From: Guptibacillus algicola
Lineage (GTDB): Bacteria; Bacillota; Bacilli; Bacillales; Guptibacillaceae
Length of the DNA: 64,000 nt
Reading direction: 5' to 3'
Assembly: GCF_020171805.1 (NCBI RefSeq)
Contig: NZ_JAIVAF010000005.1
Span: 186,001-250,000 of the forward strand
A model generated the notes under the pieces. It ran no database searches. It had not been told where the DNA came from and was given only the letters and a program-made list of their open reading frames with translations. This document shows, one piece after another, positions 19,289-31,198 of this stretch. The position numbers were made by a program, and so were the translations under genes. Numbering within the stretch: position 1 is the first letter of the stretch; every line of letters begins with the position of its first letter.

Positions 19289-22200
19289 GTGAGTGTAACG
19301 CAAACGAAAAAACCAGTTAACCATGTGCGTTTTGTAACGGCTTCTAGTTTATTTGATGGTCATGACGCGTCGATCAACATTATGCGTCGAATCCTACAAG
19401 CGAGTGGTGCAGAGGTTATTCACCTTGGTCATAACCGTTCTGTTGAAGAAGTTGTAAACGCTGCCATTCAAGAGGATGTTCAGGGTATCGCCATTTCATC
19501 CTACCAAGGCGGTCATATGGAATATTTTAAATACATGTACGACCTTTTGAAAGAGAACGGTGCTTCTCATATTCGCATCTATGGCGGCGGTGGCGGCGTC
19601 ATCATTCCAAAAGAGATCAAAGAGCTTCATGAGTATGGAATTTCAAGAATCTTCTCTCCTGACGATGGAAGTGACCTTGGTCTTCAAGGAATGATCGATC
19701 TGATGGTGAAGGAATGTGACTTCCCGACCTTCAAGCAGATCGACAACCAGCTTGAACGAGTTGGCAAACGAGATCCTCAGGCTGTTTCAAGCTTGATTAC
19801 GCTTGCTGAAAGCTTCGGTGCTGAACGATCTGAAGAAACGGCTGCTACTGCAGAAAAAGTGTTCACAGAGCTAAAAGGTATGGAAACGTCGGCTCCAGTT
19901 ATTGGAATTACGGGTACAGGTGGTGCTGGTAAAAGTTCATTAACAGACGAACTCGTTCGTCGATTTATTAACGAATATGAAGATAAAACAGTTGCGATTC
20001 TCTCTATCGATCCAACAAAACAAAAGACGGGCGGTGCGCTTCTTGGTGACCGTATCCGTATGAATGCAATCCATAATGATCGTGTTTTTATGCGCAGTCT
20101 TGCAACAAGAAAGTCTAAAACAGAGCTTTCTCTTTCCATTCGTGAGGCGATGGCTGTTGTCAAAGCAGCTGGCTATGATTTGATCATTATCGAAACGAGC
20201 GGAATCGGTCAGGGTGATGCTGAAATCGCTGAAATTGCAGACGTTTCGATGTATGTGATGACAAGTGAATTCGGAGCACCATCACAGCTTGAGAAAATTG
20301 ACATGATCGACTTTGCTGATCTGATCGTGATTAACAAATATGAGCGTAAAGGCTCAGAAGATGCGCTTCGTGATGTGAAGAAGCAATACCAGCGCAGTCA
20401 CATGCTGTTTGAACAAGATCTTGATAAGATGCCTGTATTTGGTACGATCGCGAGTCAGTTCAACGACCCTGGAACGAACACGCTGTTTAAAGCGTTGATC
20501 GATACGATTCAGCAAAAGTGTGGAAACGACTGGGCGACAAATATTGAGACGAGTGAAATCGTTGAAAAGCTGAACTTAATCATCCCACCTGAGCGCCAAC
20601 AGTATCTCCAAGATATTTCAGGATCGGTACGTCGCTATCATGAGTACGTTGAGAAGCAAGTGCAGCTCGCACGAAAAGCATTCCAGATTCAAGGTACGAT
20701 CGACATGCTTAAAGAGAAGGGTGAAAGCGAAGAAACAATCAGTATGCTTTCTAAGATGAAAGACGAAAACACGGACGATATGCATCCTGAAACGAAGAAA
20801 ATTATCGAGAGCTGGCCAGAGGTTCAGGAGAAATATAGCGGGAAAGAATTTGTATCTGTCATCAGAGACAAAGAAATCGTAACCGAACTTACGACGAAGA
20901 GTCTGGCTGGTATTGAAATTCCAAAGGTTTCACTTCCGAAATATGAAGACTGGGGAGAAATCGTACGCTGGGTACTGAAAGAGAATGTGCCAGGCTCATT
21001 CCCTTACACGGCTGGAGTTTTCCCATTCAAGAGAAAAGGCGAAGATCCAAAGCGTCAGTTTGCTGGGGAAGGTACGCCAGAACGTACGAATCGTCGCTTT
21101 CACTATCTATCAAAAGATGATGATGCCAAGCGCTTGAGTACAGCATTTGATTCTGTAACGCTATATGGTGAAGACCCTGATTACCGTCCAGATATTTACG
21201 GAAAAGTTGGGGAGAGTGGCGTAAGTATTTGTACGCTAGATGATATGAAAAAGTTGTACGATGGCTTTGATCTTTGCGCACCTTCAACCTCTGTTTCGAT
21301 GACGATCAATGGTCCTGCTCCTATCATACTTGCGATGTTCATGAACACGGCGGTAGAGCAGCAGATTCAGAAGTTTGAAGAAAAAGAGGGTCGTAAAGCG
21401 ACTGATCAGGAGCTTCAAGAAATTAAAGCAATGACCTTGAGCACTGTTCGTGGAACGGTCCAAGCAGATATTTTAAAAGAAGATCAAGGACAGAACACGT
21501 GTATTTTCTCTACTGAATTTGCGCTTCGTATGATGGGAGACATCCAAGAATATTTCATCAACAATGAAGTTCGCAACTATTACTCAGTATCTATTTCTGG
21601 ATACCATATTGCGGAAGCTGGTGCGAACCCTATTTCACAGCTTGCATTTACGCTTGCGAATGGATTTACGTACGTCGAGTATTACTTGAGTCGTGGAATG
21701 GATATCAACAAATTTGCTCCTAACCTTTCATTCTTCTTCAGTAACGGGTTAGATCCTGAATATACGGTGATCGGGCGTGTTGCAAGAAGAATTTGGTCGA
21801 CGGTAATGAGAGAAAAGTATGGTGCGAACGCTAGAAGTCAAAAGCTCAAGTATCATATTCAAACATCAGGGCGTTCTCTTCATGCGCAAGAGATGGATTT
21901 CAACGACATCCGTACGACGTTACAGGCACTTATGGCGATCCAAGATAACTGTAACTCTCTTCATACCAATGCTTATGATGAAGCTGTTACAACGCCTACA
22001 GAAGAGTCCGTGCGACGTGCGATGGCCATTCAGATGATCATTACAAAAGAGAATGGTCTCACGAAAAACGAAAATCCACTTCAAGGTTCCTTCATTATTG
22101 ATGAACTTACGGATCTTGTTGAAGAAGCAGTTCTAACAGAATTCGATCGAATCAATGCACGTGGAGGCGTTCTTGGAGCCATGGAAACGCAGTATCAGCG

Positions 22201-22552
22201 TGGTAAAATCCAAGAAGAGTCCATGTATTATGAGATGCAGAAGCATACGGGTGATCTTCCAATCGTAGGGGTGAACACGTATAAAAATCCGAATCCACCT
22301 GCAGAAGAAGAGTGGAATATGGAGCTTGCTAGAGCGAGTAAGGAAGAGAAGGAACAACAGATTACAAACCTTAGAAGCTTCCAGGAAAGAAACGCTGGTG
22401 AGACAAAAGAGGCCCTTCGCCGTTTGAAGCAAGCTGCTCTCACAAAAGGAAACATTTTCGAGGAGCTTATGGAAACGGTCAAAGTGGCAAGCCTAGGTCA
22501 AATCACGACCGCTCTTTATGAAGTTGGTGGAAAATACCGTCGAAATATGTAG
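19289..22552 (+). CDS. icmF: Fused isobutyryl-CoA mutase IcmF
   Basis: Adenosylcobalamin enzyme interconverting isobutyryl-CoA and n-butyryl-CoA, used in valine-derived carbon metabolism. The 1087-residue chain has the IcmF order: B12-binding domain (about 10-145, with [15 protein letters not shown] and GGGGGVIIP), a MeaB-like GTPase (about 200-430, with GTGGAGKSS and VINKYE), a linker, then the mutase TIM barrel to the end ([45 protein letters not shown]). GTG 19289 follows AAGGAGG. A strong terminator closes the operon. Length and architecture separate it from two-subunit methylmalonyl-CoA mutase. Confidence 0.95.
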   Translation: MSVTQTKKPVNHVRFVTASSLFDGHDASINIMRRILQASGAEVIHLGHNRSVEEVVNAAIQEDVQGIAISSYQGGHMEYFKYMYDLLKENGASHIRIYGGGGGVIIPKEIKELHEYGISRIFSPDDGSDLGLQGMIDLMVKECDFPTFKQIDNQLERVGKRDPQAVSSLITLAESFGAERSEETAATAEKVFTELKGMETSAPVIGITGTGGAGKSSLTDELVRRFINEYEDKTVAILSIDPTKQKTGGALLGDRIRMNAIHNDRVFMRSLATRKSKTELSLSIREAMAVVKAAGYDLIIIETSGIGQGDAEIAEIADVSMYVMTSEFGAPSQLEKIDMIDFADLIVINKYERKGSEDALRDVKKQYQRSHMLFEQDLDKMPVFGTIASQFNDPGTNTLFKALIDTIQQKCGNDWATNIETSEIVEKLNLIIPPERQQYLQDISGSVRRYHEYVEKQVQLARKAFQIQGTIDMLKEKGESEETISMLSKMKDENTDDMHPETKKIIESWPEVQEKYSGKEFVSVIRDKEIVTELTTKSLAGIEIPKVSLPKYEDWGEIVRWVLKENVPGSFPYTAGVFPFKRKGEDPKRQFAGEGTPERTNRRFHYLSKDDDAKRLSTAFDSVTLYGEDPDYRPDIYGKVGESGVSICTLDDMKKLYDGFDLCAPSTSVSMTINGPAPIILAMFMNTAVEQQIQKFEEKEGRKATDQELQEIKAMTLSTVRGTVQADILKEDQGQNTCIFSTEFALRMMGDIQEYFINNEVRNYYSVSISGYHIAEAGANPISQLAFTLANGFTYVEYYLSRGMDINKFAPNLSFFFSNGLDPEYTVIGRVARRIWSTVMREKYGANARSQKLKYHIQTSGRSLHAQEMDFNDIRTTLQALMAIQDNCNSLHTNAYDEAVTTPTEESVRRAMAIQMIITKENGLTKNENPLQGSFIIDELTDLVEEAVLTEFDRINARGGVLGAMETQYQRGKIQEESMYYEMQKHTGDLPIVGVNTYKNPNPPAEEEWNMELARASKEEKEQQITNLRSFQERNAGETKEALRRLKQAALTKGNIFEELMETVKVASLGQITTALYEVGGKYRRNM

Positions 22553-22592
22553 ACAGGTAATAGCTTGTCAAACGAATCGGTTCATATTATTG

Positions 22593-22628
22593 TAGGAGGA
22601 AGGATAGTCCTTCCTCCTATTATTTGTT
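22593..22628 (+). terminator. Terminator of the acdA-icmF operon
   Basis: TAGGAGGAAGGA and TCCTTCCTCCTA make a perfect 12-bp stem with a three-base loop, followed by TTATTTGTTT. Confidence 0.9.
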
Positions 22629-22841
22629 TACAGGGAAAGAAAGCCTTTTAATGGCAAATCTTTTGATTGAACGAGATTTGTTTAAAAATCGTAGCATAGA
22701 TTGAGGAAATTTGTTTATAATGAATGGTATGATTTTTATAAAGTAAGAAAAACTATCTATTTGGGTACCTAGCATAGGTTGTTTTACTTAACATTCGGGT
22801 AAAGTATTCAGAGGAGAGAATTGAAAGGGAGTGCCGATATC

Positions 22842-23336
22842 ATGAGTACCTTAAATCAGTTGTCTGCTGATGACATTCAAGAGACATCGATGATTGATAT
22901 TATGTTTTATATTTTGCAAGATGAAAGAAAGCCAGTTTCTTTTTATACTCTAATGAATCAGATTGGAGACATGAAAGGACTGTCATCGGAAGAGGTTCAA
23001 AAGCGTCTTGCAGAAGTTTATACGAATCTAAATACAGATGGTCGTTTCGTAACACTAGGGGACAACCAGTGGGGTCTGAAGAGCTGGTATCCTGTGGAGC
23101 AATCTCAGGAAGAGCTTGCAACTACGATCAAACCAAAGAAACGCAAGAAGTCTGAAGATGACGATGTTTTCGAAGACGACATTGAAGATGACTTGGAAGG
23201 TCTAGAAGTCGACGATCTTGATGATGACTTCGAAGAAGATTTCGATGACGACGACGCGGAAGAGTTTGACGACAACGATGCGGACGATGATGATGACGAC
23301 GAAGACTTTGAAGATGACGAGGAAGAAGCTAAATAA
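22842..23336 (+). CDS. rpoE: DNA-directed RNA polymerase delta subunit
   Basis: Accessory RNA polymerase subunit of Firmicutes that speeds recycling and lowers non-specific DNA binding. The 164-residue protein has the globular HARE-HTH N domain (about 8-92, including ADDIQETSMIDIMFYIL and DGRFVTLGDNQWGLKSWYP), a basic KPKKRKK stretch and then an almost purely Asp/Glu tail of about 55 residues. ATG 22842 follows AAAGGGAG. It lies directly upstream of pyrG, the fixed position in Bacillus. The repetitive GAT/GAC/GAA tail is normal for the family. Confidence 0.95.
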   Translation: MSTLNQLSADDIQETSMIDIMFYILQDERKPVSFYTLMNQIGDMKGLSSEEVQKRLAEVYTNLNTDGRFVTLGDNQWGLKSWYPVEQSQEELATTIKPKKRKKSEDDDVFEDDIEDDLEGLEVDDLDDDFEEDFDDDDAEEFDDNDADDDDDDEDFEDDEEEAK

Positions 23337-23349
23337 TTTCCGACAGTTC

Positions 23350-23386
23350 TTGACTTTCAGGCTCGAAGTCGGTAGAATCATTTTTG
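23350..23386 (+). promoter_or_regulatory. pyrG promoter and GGGC start site
   Basis: TTGACT (23350-23355), a 17-base spacer and TAGAAT (23373-23378) make a good sigma-A promoter. Seven bases further the sequence reads GGGCTTC from 23386. B. subtilis pyrG transcripts begin GGGC and, when CTP is low, polymerase slips and adds extra G at this point. Confidence 0.82.
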
Positions 23387-23426
23387 GGCTTCACCAATAA
23401 ACGAATATAATAATGATTAATATAAA

Positions 23427-23475
23427 ACAAAAGTGCCCCCCATCTATGGGACAGGTGTCACTTTTGTTTTTTTTA
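23427..23475 (+). terminator. pyrG leader attenuator
   Basis: ACAAAAGTG pairs with CACTTTTGT, with an inner CCCAT/ATGGG pairing and a long T run after it. The rising arm contains CCCCCC (23436-23441), which could pair with a poly-G 5' end made by slippage and so prevent terminator formation. It may also end rpoE transcripts. Confidence 0.85.
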
Positions 23476-23603
23476 TTTTATTTTACAAGCACCTGACAAT
23501 ACATTCGAATAGGAACACGTCGATCATTCAGAAGAGTCTTTTCAAAACAATAGCAATCGAATGAATCCTTTCCCTTTTTATAGGGGTAGAATACTAACAA
23601 TGA

Positions 23604-25229
<1,626 letters not shown>

Positions 25230-25234
25230 TATAA

Positions 25235-25275
25235 AAAAACAGGGTGTCGAGTAATTCTCGGCACCCTGTTTTTGT
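25235..25275. terminator. Bidirectional terminator between pyrG and ywjG
   Basis: ACAGGGTG-T-CGAG pairs with CTCG-G-CACCCTGT (T-G wobble in the middle), with an A run on the left and a T run on the right. It serves both convergent genes. Confidence 0.9.
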
Positions 25276-25806
25276 TTATAGTTCGACACCATGTTCATCA
25301 AGAATTTCTTTCGTCGTTAAGTAGATCGCATGATACACAAAAAGGGATACGAGGAGTGACGGGTGACCGATTCGTTCACCATCTTCATCTGGAACAAGTC
25401 CTGACGTGAGCCCTGTGTTAATATAAAAGTGAACAGAGTCTCGAAGAGCTTGAGCTTGATCCTTTCGTGTTGCTGCAACACCAATAACCGAAGCTCCAGT
25501 TTCTTTGTATATCGTCGCGAGTTTTGCGAAAGATTCATCATCGTCATACTTTCCAAACATAATGACCGTATCGCGGTCTGTTAATTCTGTTTCGGGTTCA
25601 AGTATCGCGCATGATGGCAGGCGATCCGCTCCATCAATCGCTTCAAGTGCTACGCCTTGAAGTTCGTTTTGACCTTGAAAGTACACCGTACCTCCGCCTG
25701 TAATCGTTTGTGCGAGAAGGCGCGAAATATCTTCAATGACCATCTCATGGTTATCTTGTATGTGTTTAAATTTACCCATCAATTGTGTTGTAAATATTTT
25801 TAGCAT
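25276..25806 (-). CDS. ywjG: DUF2529 protein (YwjG)
   Basis: A 176-residue protein of the YwjG/DUF2529 family, whose function is unknown. The pattern GGGTVYFQGQNELQGVA and TGASVIGVAATR resembles a Rossmann-like sugar isomerase (SIS) fold, which is an inference only. ATG 25806 gives MLKIFTTQLMGKF after an AAGG-rich site; earlier in-frame starts lack one. It lies between pyrG and the divergent spo0F, the same slot as in B. subtilis. Confidence 0.82.
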   Translation of the reverse strand: MLKIFTTQLMGKFKHIQDNHEMVIEDISRLLAQTITGGGTVYFQGQNELQGVALEAIDGADRLPSCAILEPETELTDRDTVIMFGKYDDDESFAKLATIYKETGASVIGVAATRKDQAQALRDSVHFYINTGLTSGLVPDEDGERIGHPSLLVSLFVYHAIYLTTKEILDEHGVEL

Positions 25807-25885
25807 AGGGTCACTGCCTTTCTTATGATTGAAGATCATACACATTATAACGTGAGAGCGACTTGCTTGCGAATCGTGGACTTTA

Positions 25886-25914
25886 GAAGGATAATTTTCA
25901 CGTATAGCGAATTG
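25886..25914 (+). promoter_or_regulatory. Sigma-H promoter of spo0F
   Basis: GAAGGATAA (25886-25894), an 11-base spacer and AGCGAATTG (25906-25914) fit the sigma-H pattern RnAGGAwww-N11/12-RnnGAATww at all but the last position. Sigma-H control of spo0F is established in B. subtilis. Confidence 0.8.
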
Positions 25915-25950
25915 ATATGTAATAGAAACTGAAAATTGGGAGGCATTTAT

Positions 25951-26319
25951 ATGAAAAAGAAAATCTTAATCGTCGACGATCAATACGGAATACGTATCCT
26001 CCTTAATGAAATTTTTCAAAAAGAAGGTTACCAAACCTACCAAGCTGCAAACGGCGTTCAGGCGTTAGATATTGTAAAGAATGAAGATCCTGATCTTGTT
26101 ATTCTGGACATGAAGATTCCAGGGATGGACGGACTAGAAATTCTAAAGCGGATCAAAAAGATGGAAGCAAGGGCGCTTGTCATCATTATGACTGCTTACG
26201 GAGAGCTCGATATGATTCACCAAGCGATGGATCTTGGAGCGATCACACACTTCCCTAAACCGTTCGATATCGATGAAATAACAGAAGCTGTAAAAAAAGA
26301 ACTAGCTGCGATCTCTTAA
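25951..26319 (+). CDS. spo0F: Sporulation phosphorelay response regulator Spo0F
   Basis: Single-domain receiver that takes phosphate from sensor kinases KinA-E and hands it to Spo0B, deciding entry into sporulation. The 122-residue protein has the acidic pocket VDDQYGIR, the phosphoacceptor Asp in [12 protein letters not shown] (near residue 54), the conserved Thr in IMTAYGEL and the Lys in HFPKPFD. There is no output domain, as expected. ATG 25951 follows GGGAGG. The neighbours ywjG and fba are conserved. Confidence 0.97.
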   Translation: MKKKILIVDDQYGIRILLNEIFQKEGYQTYQAANGVQALDIVKNEDPDLVILDMKIPGMDGLEILKRIKKMEARALVIIMTAYGELDMIHQAMDLGAITHFPKPFDIDEITEAVKKELAAIS

Positions 26320-26392
26320 TAGAAAGAGGTAGCGCTTACATAAACAAATCCTATTAAATCAGGCTTTTTCCCCTTCTTTTGTTAATTTGATA

Positions 26393-26401
26393 TGCTATAA
26401 T
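26393..26401 (+). promoter_or_regulatory. Extended -10 promoter of fba
   Basis: TG-C-TATAAT is a TGn-extended -10 in the 288-base gap before fba; no strong -35 is seen. The roughly 200-base leader that follows contains weak inverted repeats (for example CTTGAA ... TTCAAG at about 26489-26513) but nothing I can name. Confidence 0.6.
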
Positions 26402-26607
26402 AGAACCGTGTTTTTGGAGTTTTTACATGAGTGGCTTATGAAATTCATTTCATGGTACATACATAAAATACATGTGTTTGTGCCATCTTGAATATGACCG
26501 ATTATTTCAAGAAGGCATTTTGTGTGCTCTGATAACAAGTATGTCGTTAACAACGATGCTTACGGTTTCGGCCAAGCAATCTTAATTAATATCGAGGAGG
26601 ATTTACC

Positions 26608-27471
26608 ATGCCTTTAGTTTCTATGAAAGAAATGCTAGAAAAAGCTAAAGCAGAAGGCTACGCAGTTGGCCAATTTAACCTGAACAACCTTGAGTTCACT
26701 CAAGCGATCCTTCAGGCTGCTGAGGAAGAAAAATCTCCAGTCATTCTTGGAGTATCAGAAGGTGCTGCTCGCTACATGGGTGGTTTCAAAACCGTTACAA
26801 CTCTAGTGGAAGCATTGATGGAAGAGTACAACGTAACAGTTCCTGTTGCGATTCACCTTGACCATGGTTCAAGCTTCGCTAAGTGTATGCAAGCGATCAA
26901 TGCTGGCTTCACATCTGTAATGATCGACGGTTCTCACTATCCATTAGACGAGAACATCGCTCTGACTTCTAAAGTGGTTGAAGCTGCTCATGCAGTAGGC
27001 GTTTCAGTTGAAGCTGAGCTTGGCCGTATCGGCGGACAAGAAGACGATATTATCGTTGACGATGCAGAAGCTGCTTATGCAATTCCAGAAGAGTGTGAGC
27101 GCCTGATCAACGAAACTGGTGTAGATTGCTTCGCTCCTGCACTTGGTTCAGTACACGGCCCATACAAAGGTGAACCAAATCTTGGCTTCGACCGCATGGA
27201 AACAATCAGCAAAATGACTGGTGTTCCTCTAGTTCTTCATGGTGGTACTGGTATTCCAACTGCTGACGTGAAAAAAGCGATCAAATTTGGACATGCTAAG
27301 ATCAACGTGAACACAGAAAGCCAGCTTTCTTCTGCAAAAGCAGTTCGTTCTGTACTTGAAGAAAAGCCAGAGCTTTACGACCCTCGTAAATACATGGGAC
27401 CTGCACGTGATGCGATTAAAGAAACAGTAATCGGCAAAATGCGTGAATTCGGTTCTTCAAAGAAAGCATAA
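26608..27471 (+). CDS. fba: Class II fructose-bisphosphate aldolase
   Basis: Zinc-dependent cleavage of fructose-1,6-bisphosphate in glycolysis and its reversal in gluconeogenesis. The 287-residue protein has IHLDHGSS near residue 82 (catalytic Asp and zinc His), [21 protein letters not shown] (zinc His) and LHGGTGIP (zinc His near 210). GAGGAGG precedes ATG 26608. It lies in one region with tal, murA2 and glpX. GlpX performs the opposite, gluconeogenic phosphatase step. Confidence 0.97.
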   Translation: MPLVSMKEMLEKAKAEGYAVGQFNLNNLEFTQAILQAAEEEKSPVILGVSEGAARYMGGFKTVTTLVEALMEEYNVTVPVAIHLDHGSSFAKCMQAINAGFTSVMIDGSHYPLDENIALTSKVVEAAHAVGVSVEAELGRIGGQEDDIIVDDAEAAYAIPEECERLINETGVDCFAPALGSVHGPYKGEPNLGFDRMETISKMTGVPLVLHGGTGIPTADVKKAIKFGHAKINVNTESQLSSAKAVRSVLEEKPELYDPRKYMGPARDAIKETVIGKMREFGSSKKA

Positions 27472-27496
27472 ACCTTCTTTAAGGTGGAAATAGTAA

Positions 27497-27524
27497 AAAC
27501 CGCTCGATTCCGAGCGGTTTCTAA
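27497..27524 (+). terminator. Terminator of fba
   Basis: AAACCGCTCG-ATTC-CGAGCGGTTT, a perfect 10-bp stem with a four-base loop, is followed by CTAATTT, a short T tail. Confidence 0.75.
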
Positions 27525-27660
27525 TTTCCATTCCCTTCCCCCTTCTCCATACTTGCCGACTATTTTTCAATTAATTTTAACCAAACCCGGAAATCACTTA
27601 GCAATTTATGTTAAACTTTTTTCGTAAACGCTTTCTAAACAACAGAGGAGGACTTACGTA

Positions 27661-28314
27661 ATGAAAATTTTTATAGATTCTGCTAACCTAAATGACATCA
27701 AAGAAGCTTTCGATATGGGAGTTGTATCCGGAGTTACTACGAATCCATCACTTGTTGTGAAAGAAAACGTAGACTTCCACGACCGATTGAGAGAAATCAC
27801 AGACTTGGTGAAGGGATCCGTCAGCGCCGAAGTTGTTTCTATGAAAGCTGAGGATATGATTGAAGAAGGAAAGCAACTTGCAAACATCGCTCCTAACATC
27901 ACTGTGAAAGTACCGATGAACAAAGAAGGTCTTAAAGCAGTAAAGGCATTCTCTGAGCTTGGAATAAAGACAAACGTCACGCTAGTATTTTCTTCAAACC
28001 AGGCACTTCTTGCAGCTCGTGCTGGTGCATCGTATGTATCACCGTTTCTAGGTAGATTAGATGACATCGGACATAACGGCTTAGATTTGATCTCTGAGAT
28101 TTCTGATCTGTTTGCAGTGCATGGAATTGAAACTGAAATTATCGCCGCATCGATTCGTCATCCGCTTCATGTTTCAGAAGCAGCACATAGAGGGGCGGAT
28201 ATTGGAACAATGCCACTGAAGGTTGTTCTACAAATGCTAGAGCATCCACTTACAGACAAAGGTATTGATAAATTCCTTTCTGACTGGAACGAAGTACAAA
28301 AAGACTTGGACTAA
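27661..28314 (+). CDS. tal: Transaldolase/fructose-6-phosphate aldolase-like
   Basis: Small transaldolase (217 residues) of the MipB/TalC type. It forms a Schiff base through the Lys in NITVKVPM (near residue 83) and transfers dihydroxyacetone units in the pentose phosphate pathway, or acts as an F6P aldolase; the sequence alone does not decide. [13 protein letters not shown] at the N terminus and GVTTNPSLV are typical. AGAGGAGG precedes ATG 27661. A weak cre-like sequence (27623-27636, two mismatches) lies just upstream. The order fba-tal-murA2 is that of B. subtilis fbaA-ywjH-murAB. Confidence 0.9.
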   Translation: MKIFIDSANLNDIKEAFDMGVVSGVTTNPSLVVKENVDFHDRLREITDLVKGSVSAEVVSMKAEDMIEEGKQLANIAPNITVKVPMNKEGLKAVKAFSELGIKTNVTLVFSSNQALLAARAGASYVSPFLGRLDDIGHNGLDLISEISDLFAVHGIETEIIAASIRHPLHVSEAAHRGADIGTMPLKVVLQMLEHPLTDKGIDKFLSDWNEVQKDLD

Positions 28315-28428
28315 TCGGAATGAAATTGGCATGAACTTCCTGTTTTTGCCCATACTATTCTTATGGAGTTTCACATTTCGACAAATCCATTGCCAGGAAT
28401 AAGATGCGGACGAAGAAGGGAGACCATT

Positions 28429-29718
28429 ATGGAAAAGTTGATGATCGCCGGAGGACACCGTTTGAGTGGGACCGTTCAGGTGAGCGGAGCCAAGAATAGT
28501 GCAGTAGCGCTGATCCCGGCGGCTATATTAGCAGAATCCACTGTCACGATCGACCACCTGCCTAACATATCAGACGTTGGAATCCTCCGTGATCTTTTGG
28601 AAGAAATCGGAGGACAAGCTGAACTAGATGGGAACACGCTAACGGTTAACCCTCAAGAAATGATCGCTATGCCGCTTCCGAACGGTAAAGTGAAGAAATT
28701 ACGTGCTTCTTATTATCTAATGGGAGCGATGCTCGGGCGCTTTAAAAAAGCTGTTATTGGGCTTCCTGGTGGTTGTAACCTTGGCCCCCGTCCAATTGAC
28801 CAGCATATTAAAGGCTTTGAAGCACTTGGTGCAAAAGTGACCAATGAACAAGGCGCTATATACCTTCGTGCTGACGAGTTAATAGGCGCGCGTATTTATC
28901 TTGATGTTGTTAGCGTTGGGGCTACGATTAACATTATGCTCGCTGCTGTACGTGCAAAAGGACGTACAGTAATCGAAAATGCCGCAAAGGAACCTGAAAT
29001 TATCGATGTTGCGACACTGCTATCTAGCATGGGCGCAAAGATCAAGGGTGCTGGAACGGATGTTATTCGAATCGACGGAGTCGATGAACTTAACGGTTGC
29101 TATCATTCTATAATTCCTGACCGCATCGAAGCGGGAACATATATGATCATGGCAGCAGCAATGGGCGACGAGGTCGTCATCGATAACGTGATCTCACAGC
29201 ATTTAGAATCTCTTATCGCAAAGCTCCGTGAGATGGGCGTAACGGTAGAAACGAATGAAGATCAGGTGTACATCAGTTCGCCACGGACGGGATGGAAGAG
29301 TGTCGATGTCAAAACGCTCGTCTATCCTGGTTTTCCTACAGATCTTCAGCAGCCGTTCACCTCACTCCTTACAAATGCAGAAGGTAGTAGTGTCGTAACA
29401 GATACGATCTATGGTGCGAGATTTAAGCACATTGATGAGCTTCGTAGAATGGGAGCCAACGTCAAAGTTGAAGGCCGCTCTGCTATTATTAACGGCGCGA
29501 CAAGGCTTCAAGGTGCAAAGGTACGCGCATCTGACCTTCGAGCAGGAGCAGCACTCGTAGTAGCTGGTTTAATGGCAGAAGGTGTAACGGAAGTTTCTGG
29601 CCTTGAGCATATCGATCGTGGGTATGAACGACTTGTAGAGAAGCTCAGTGACCTAGGGGCACGAGTTTGGCGTGAGAAGTTGGATCAAGAAGAGTTAAAA
29701 GAAGTTGAAAATACGTAA
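28429..29718 (+). CDS. murAB: UDP-N-acetylglucosamine 1-carboxyvinyltransferase (second MurA paralog)
   Basis: Transfers enolpyruvate from PEP to UDP-GlcNAc, the first committed step of peptidoglycan synthesis and the fosfomycin target. The 429-residue protein has [11 protein letters not shown] near the N terminus and the catalytic Cys (about residue 116) in [16 protein letters not shown]. The position between tal and glpX marks it as the MurAB/MurZ paralog; the main MurAA in Bacillus lies near atpC-spoIID and is not seen after atpC here. ATG 28429 follows AAGGGAG; an upstream in-frame ATG lacks a site. Confidence 0.93.
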   Translation: MEKLMIAGGHRLSGTVQVSGAKNSAVALIPAAILAESTVTIDHLPNISDVGILRDLLEEIGGQAELDGNTLTVNPQEMIAMPLPNGKVKKLRASYYLMGAMLGRFKKAVIGLPGGCNLGPRPIDQHIKGFEALGAKVTNEQGAIYLRADELIGARIYLDVVSVGATINIMLAAVRAKGRTVIENAAKEPEIIDVATLLSSMGAKIKGAGTDVIRIDGVDELNGCYHSIIPDRIEAGTYMIMAAAMGDEVVIDNVISQHLESLIAKLREMGVTVETNEDQVYISSPRTGWKSVDVKTLVYPGFPTDLQQPFTSLLTNAEGSSVVTDTIYGARFKHIDELRRMGANVKVEGRSAIINGATRLQGAKVRASDLRAGAALVVAGLMAEGVTEVSGLEHIDRGYERLVEKLSDLGARVWREKLDQEELKEVENT

Positions 29719-29720
29719 CT

Positions 29721-29750
29721 AGCAGAAGCGGTTCAGGCCGCTTTTCTGCT
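29721..29750 (+). terminator. Hairpin after murAB, weak terminator
   Basis: AGCAGAAGCGG and CCGCTTTTCTGCT pair (with a small bulge) but no T run follows, so read-through into glpX is likely. Confidence 0.5.
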
Positions 29751-29808
29751 TATGGTAAAATGTAAGCGTTTTATTATTGTTAGGATCAACATTTGAGGGG
29801 AGAGCATT

Positions 29809-30777
29809 ATGGAGAGAAGTTTGTCTATGGAACTAGTTCGGGTGACAGAAGCTGCCGCACTGGCTTCTGCTCGCTGGATGGGTCGAGGAAAGAAAGATGA
29901 AGCGGATGATGCTGCCACTTCTGCCATGAGAGATGTGTTTGATACCGTTCCTATGAAAGGGACAGTTGTTATTGGAGAAGGGGAGATGGATGAAGCTCCT
30001 ATGCTCTATATAGGTGAAAAGCTAGGAACTGGCTATGGTCCCCGTGTAGACGTAGCTGTCGATCCCCTAGAAGGAACGAACATCGTAGCTGCAGGAACTT
30101 GGAATGCCTTGGCTGTACTTGCCGTTGCTGATCACGGAAACTTGCTACACGCGCCTGATATGTACATGGATAAAATTGCGGTAGGACCAGAAGCGGTTGG
30201 TAAAATCGACATCAATGCTTCAGTCCTTGATAATTTGAAAGCCGTAGCAAAAGCAAAAAATAAAGACGTTGAAGACTGCGTGGCGGTCATATTGGATCGT
30301 AAACGTCACGAAAAGATTATAGAAGAGGTTCGTTCTGCTGGTGCAAGAATTAAACTCATCACTGATGGAGATGTGGCCGCTGCGATCAACACGGCTTTTG
30401 AAGACACTGGTGTTGATATCCTATTTGGTTCAGGTGGAGCTCCAGAAGGTGTTCTTGCCGCAGTAGCACTCAAGTGCCTTGGTGGTGAAATTCAAGGTAA
30501 GTTGCTTCCACAGAATGAAGAAGAGATGCGTCGCTGCCGTGAGATGGGCATCGTAGACGTCTCACGAGTGTTACGAATGGAAGACCTCGTTAGAGGAGAA
30601 GATGCGATCTTTGCCGCAACAGGTGTCACTGACGGAGAACTGTTAAAAGGGGTTCGTTTCAAAGGAACTGCTGGAACGACACAGTCCGTCGTCATGCGCG
30701 CCAAATCTGGAACGGTCCGTTTCATTGACGGCAAGCACAGCTTAAAAAAGAAACCAGACTTAGTTATAAAGCCTTAA
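29809..30777 (+). CDS. glpX: Class II fructose-1,6-bisphosphatase
   Basis: Gluconeogenic hydrolysis of fructose-1,6-bisphosphate, metal dependent. The 322-residue GlpX-family protein has [15 protein letters not shown] (near 60), AVDPLEGTN (metal-binding Asp/Glu) and [23 protein letters not shown] precedes ATG 29809. A cre-like half-site (ATGTAAGCG, about 29759-29767) lies in the leader, fitting catabolite control but with two mismatches in the other half. Together with fba it balances hexose and triose phosphates. Confidence 0.95.
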   Translation: MERSLSMELVRVTEAAALASARWMGRGKKDEADDAATSAMRDVFDTVPMKGTVVIGEGEMDEAPMLYIGEKLGTGYGPRVDVAVDPLEGTNIVAAGTWNALAVLAVADHGNLLHAPDMYMDKIAVGPEAVGKIDINASVLDNLKAVAKAKNKDVEDCVAVILDRKRHEKIIEEVRSAGARIKLITDGDVAAAINTAFEDTGVDILFGSGGAPEGVLAAVALKCLGGEIQGKLLPQNEEEMRRCREMGIVDVSRVLRMEDLVRGEDAIFAATGVTDGELLKGVRFKGTAGTTQSVVMRAKSGTVRFIDGKHSLKKKPDLVIKP

Positions 30778-31198
30778 TTTATGGAAAGAGTGGTGCTGTG
30801 ATTAACAGCATCGCTCATTTCATGTTGAATATTCTTAAAGAATCTGGTAAAACTATAAGGTGCTACATTATTTTGCTGTACTTTAAGAAGATTTAACCCT
30901 ATCATGAGGTTTAACCTATAAGATTTTAAACTATGTCTATATCAGCACAAGAATAACGATTGCTTAGCAACACCTTCGTTGTGCACTTCCTCTACTCTCA
31001 CACAAGAGATACCTGCATGGATAAGAATACTAGCCTCTCATGGGATCTCACAAACTCTTTCTTTTTTTCGTACGATGAACATGATTCATTTCATTAAGAC
31101 AGCAATGAAAGCTGTTTATATCCGTAGTACTCTCTTCTCCTTTATTCCTTATATTAGGAAAAACTAGCATTATTATAAATTAAAAGTGTGGTGTCAAC
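30778..31198 (+). other. 421-base gap before rho; possible autoregulatory leader
   Basis: No gene or clear intrinsic terminator is seen. The stretch from about 30965 to 31080 is rich in C and T and poor in G, the composition favoured by Rho. In B. subtilis rho is repressed by Rho-dependent termination in its own leader, so this region may do the same. A 62-codon open frame at 30979 lacks a ribosome site and typical codon use and is not called. Confidence 0.45.

Noticed and set aside
23218-23400. Second-frame Met/Thr-rich frame in rpoE
   Set aside because: A frame shadow of the GAT/GAC-rich acidic tail of the delta subunit.
29721-29750. Relation of the murAB hairpin (GAAGCGG/CCGCTTTTC) to the 120-bp repeats
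   Set aside because: Only the short GAAGCGG resemblance is shared; loop, length and border sequences of the repeat are absent.
30979-31167. 62-codon open frame before rho
   Set aside because: No ribosome site, atypical residues and no family resemblance; more likely untranslated leader.
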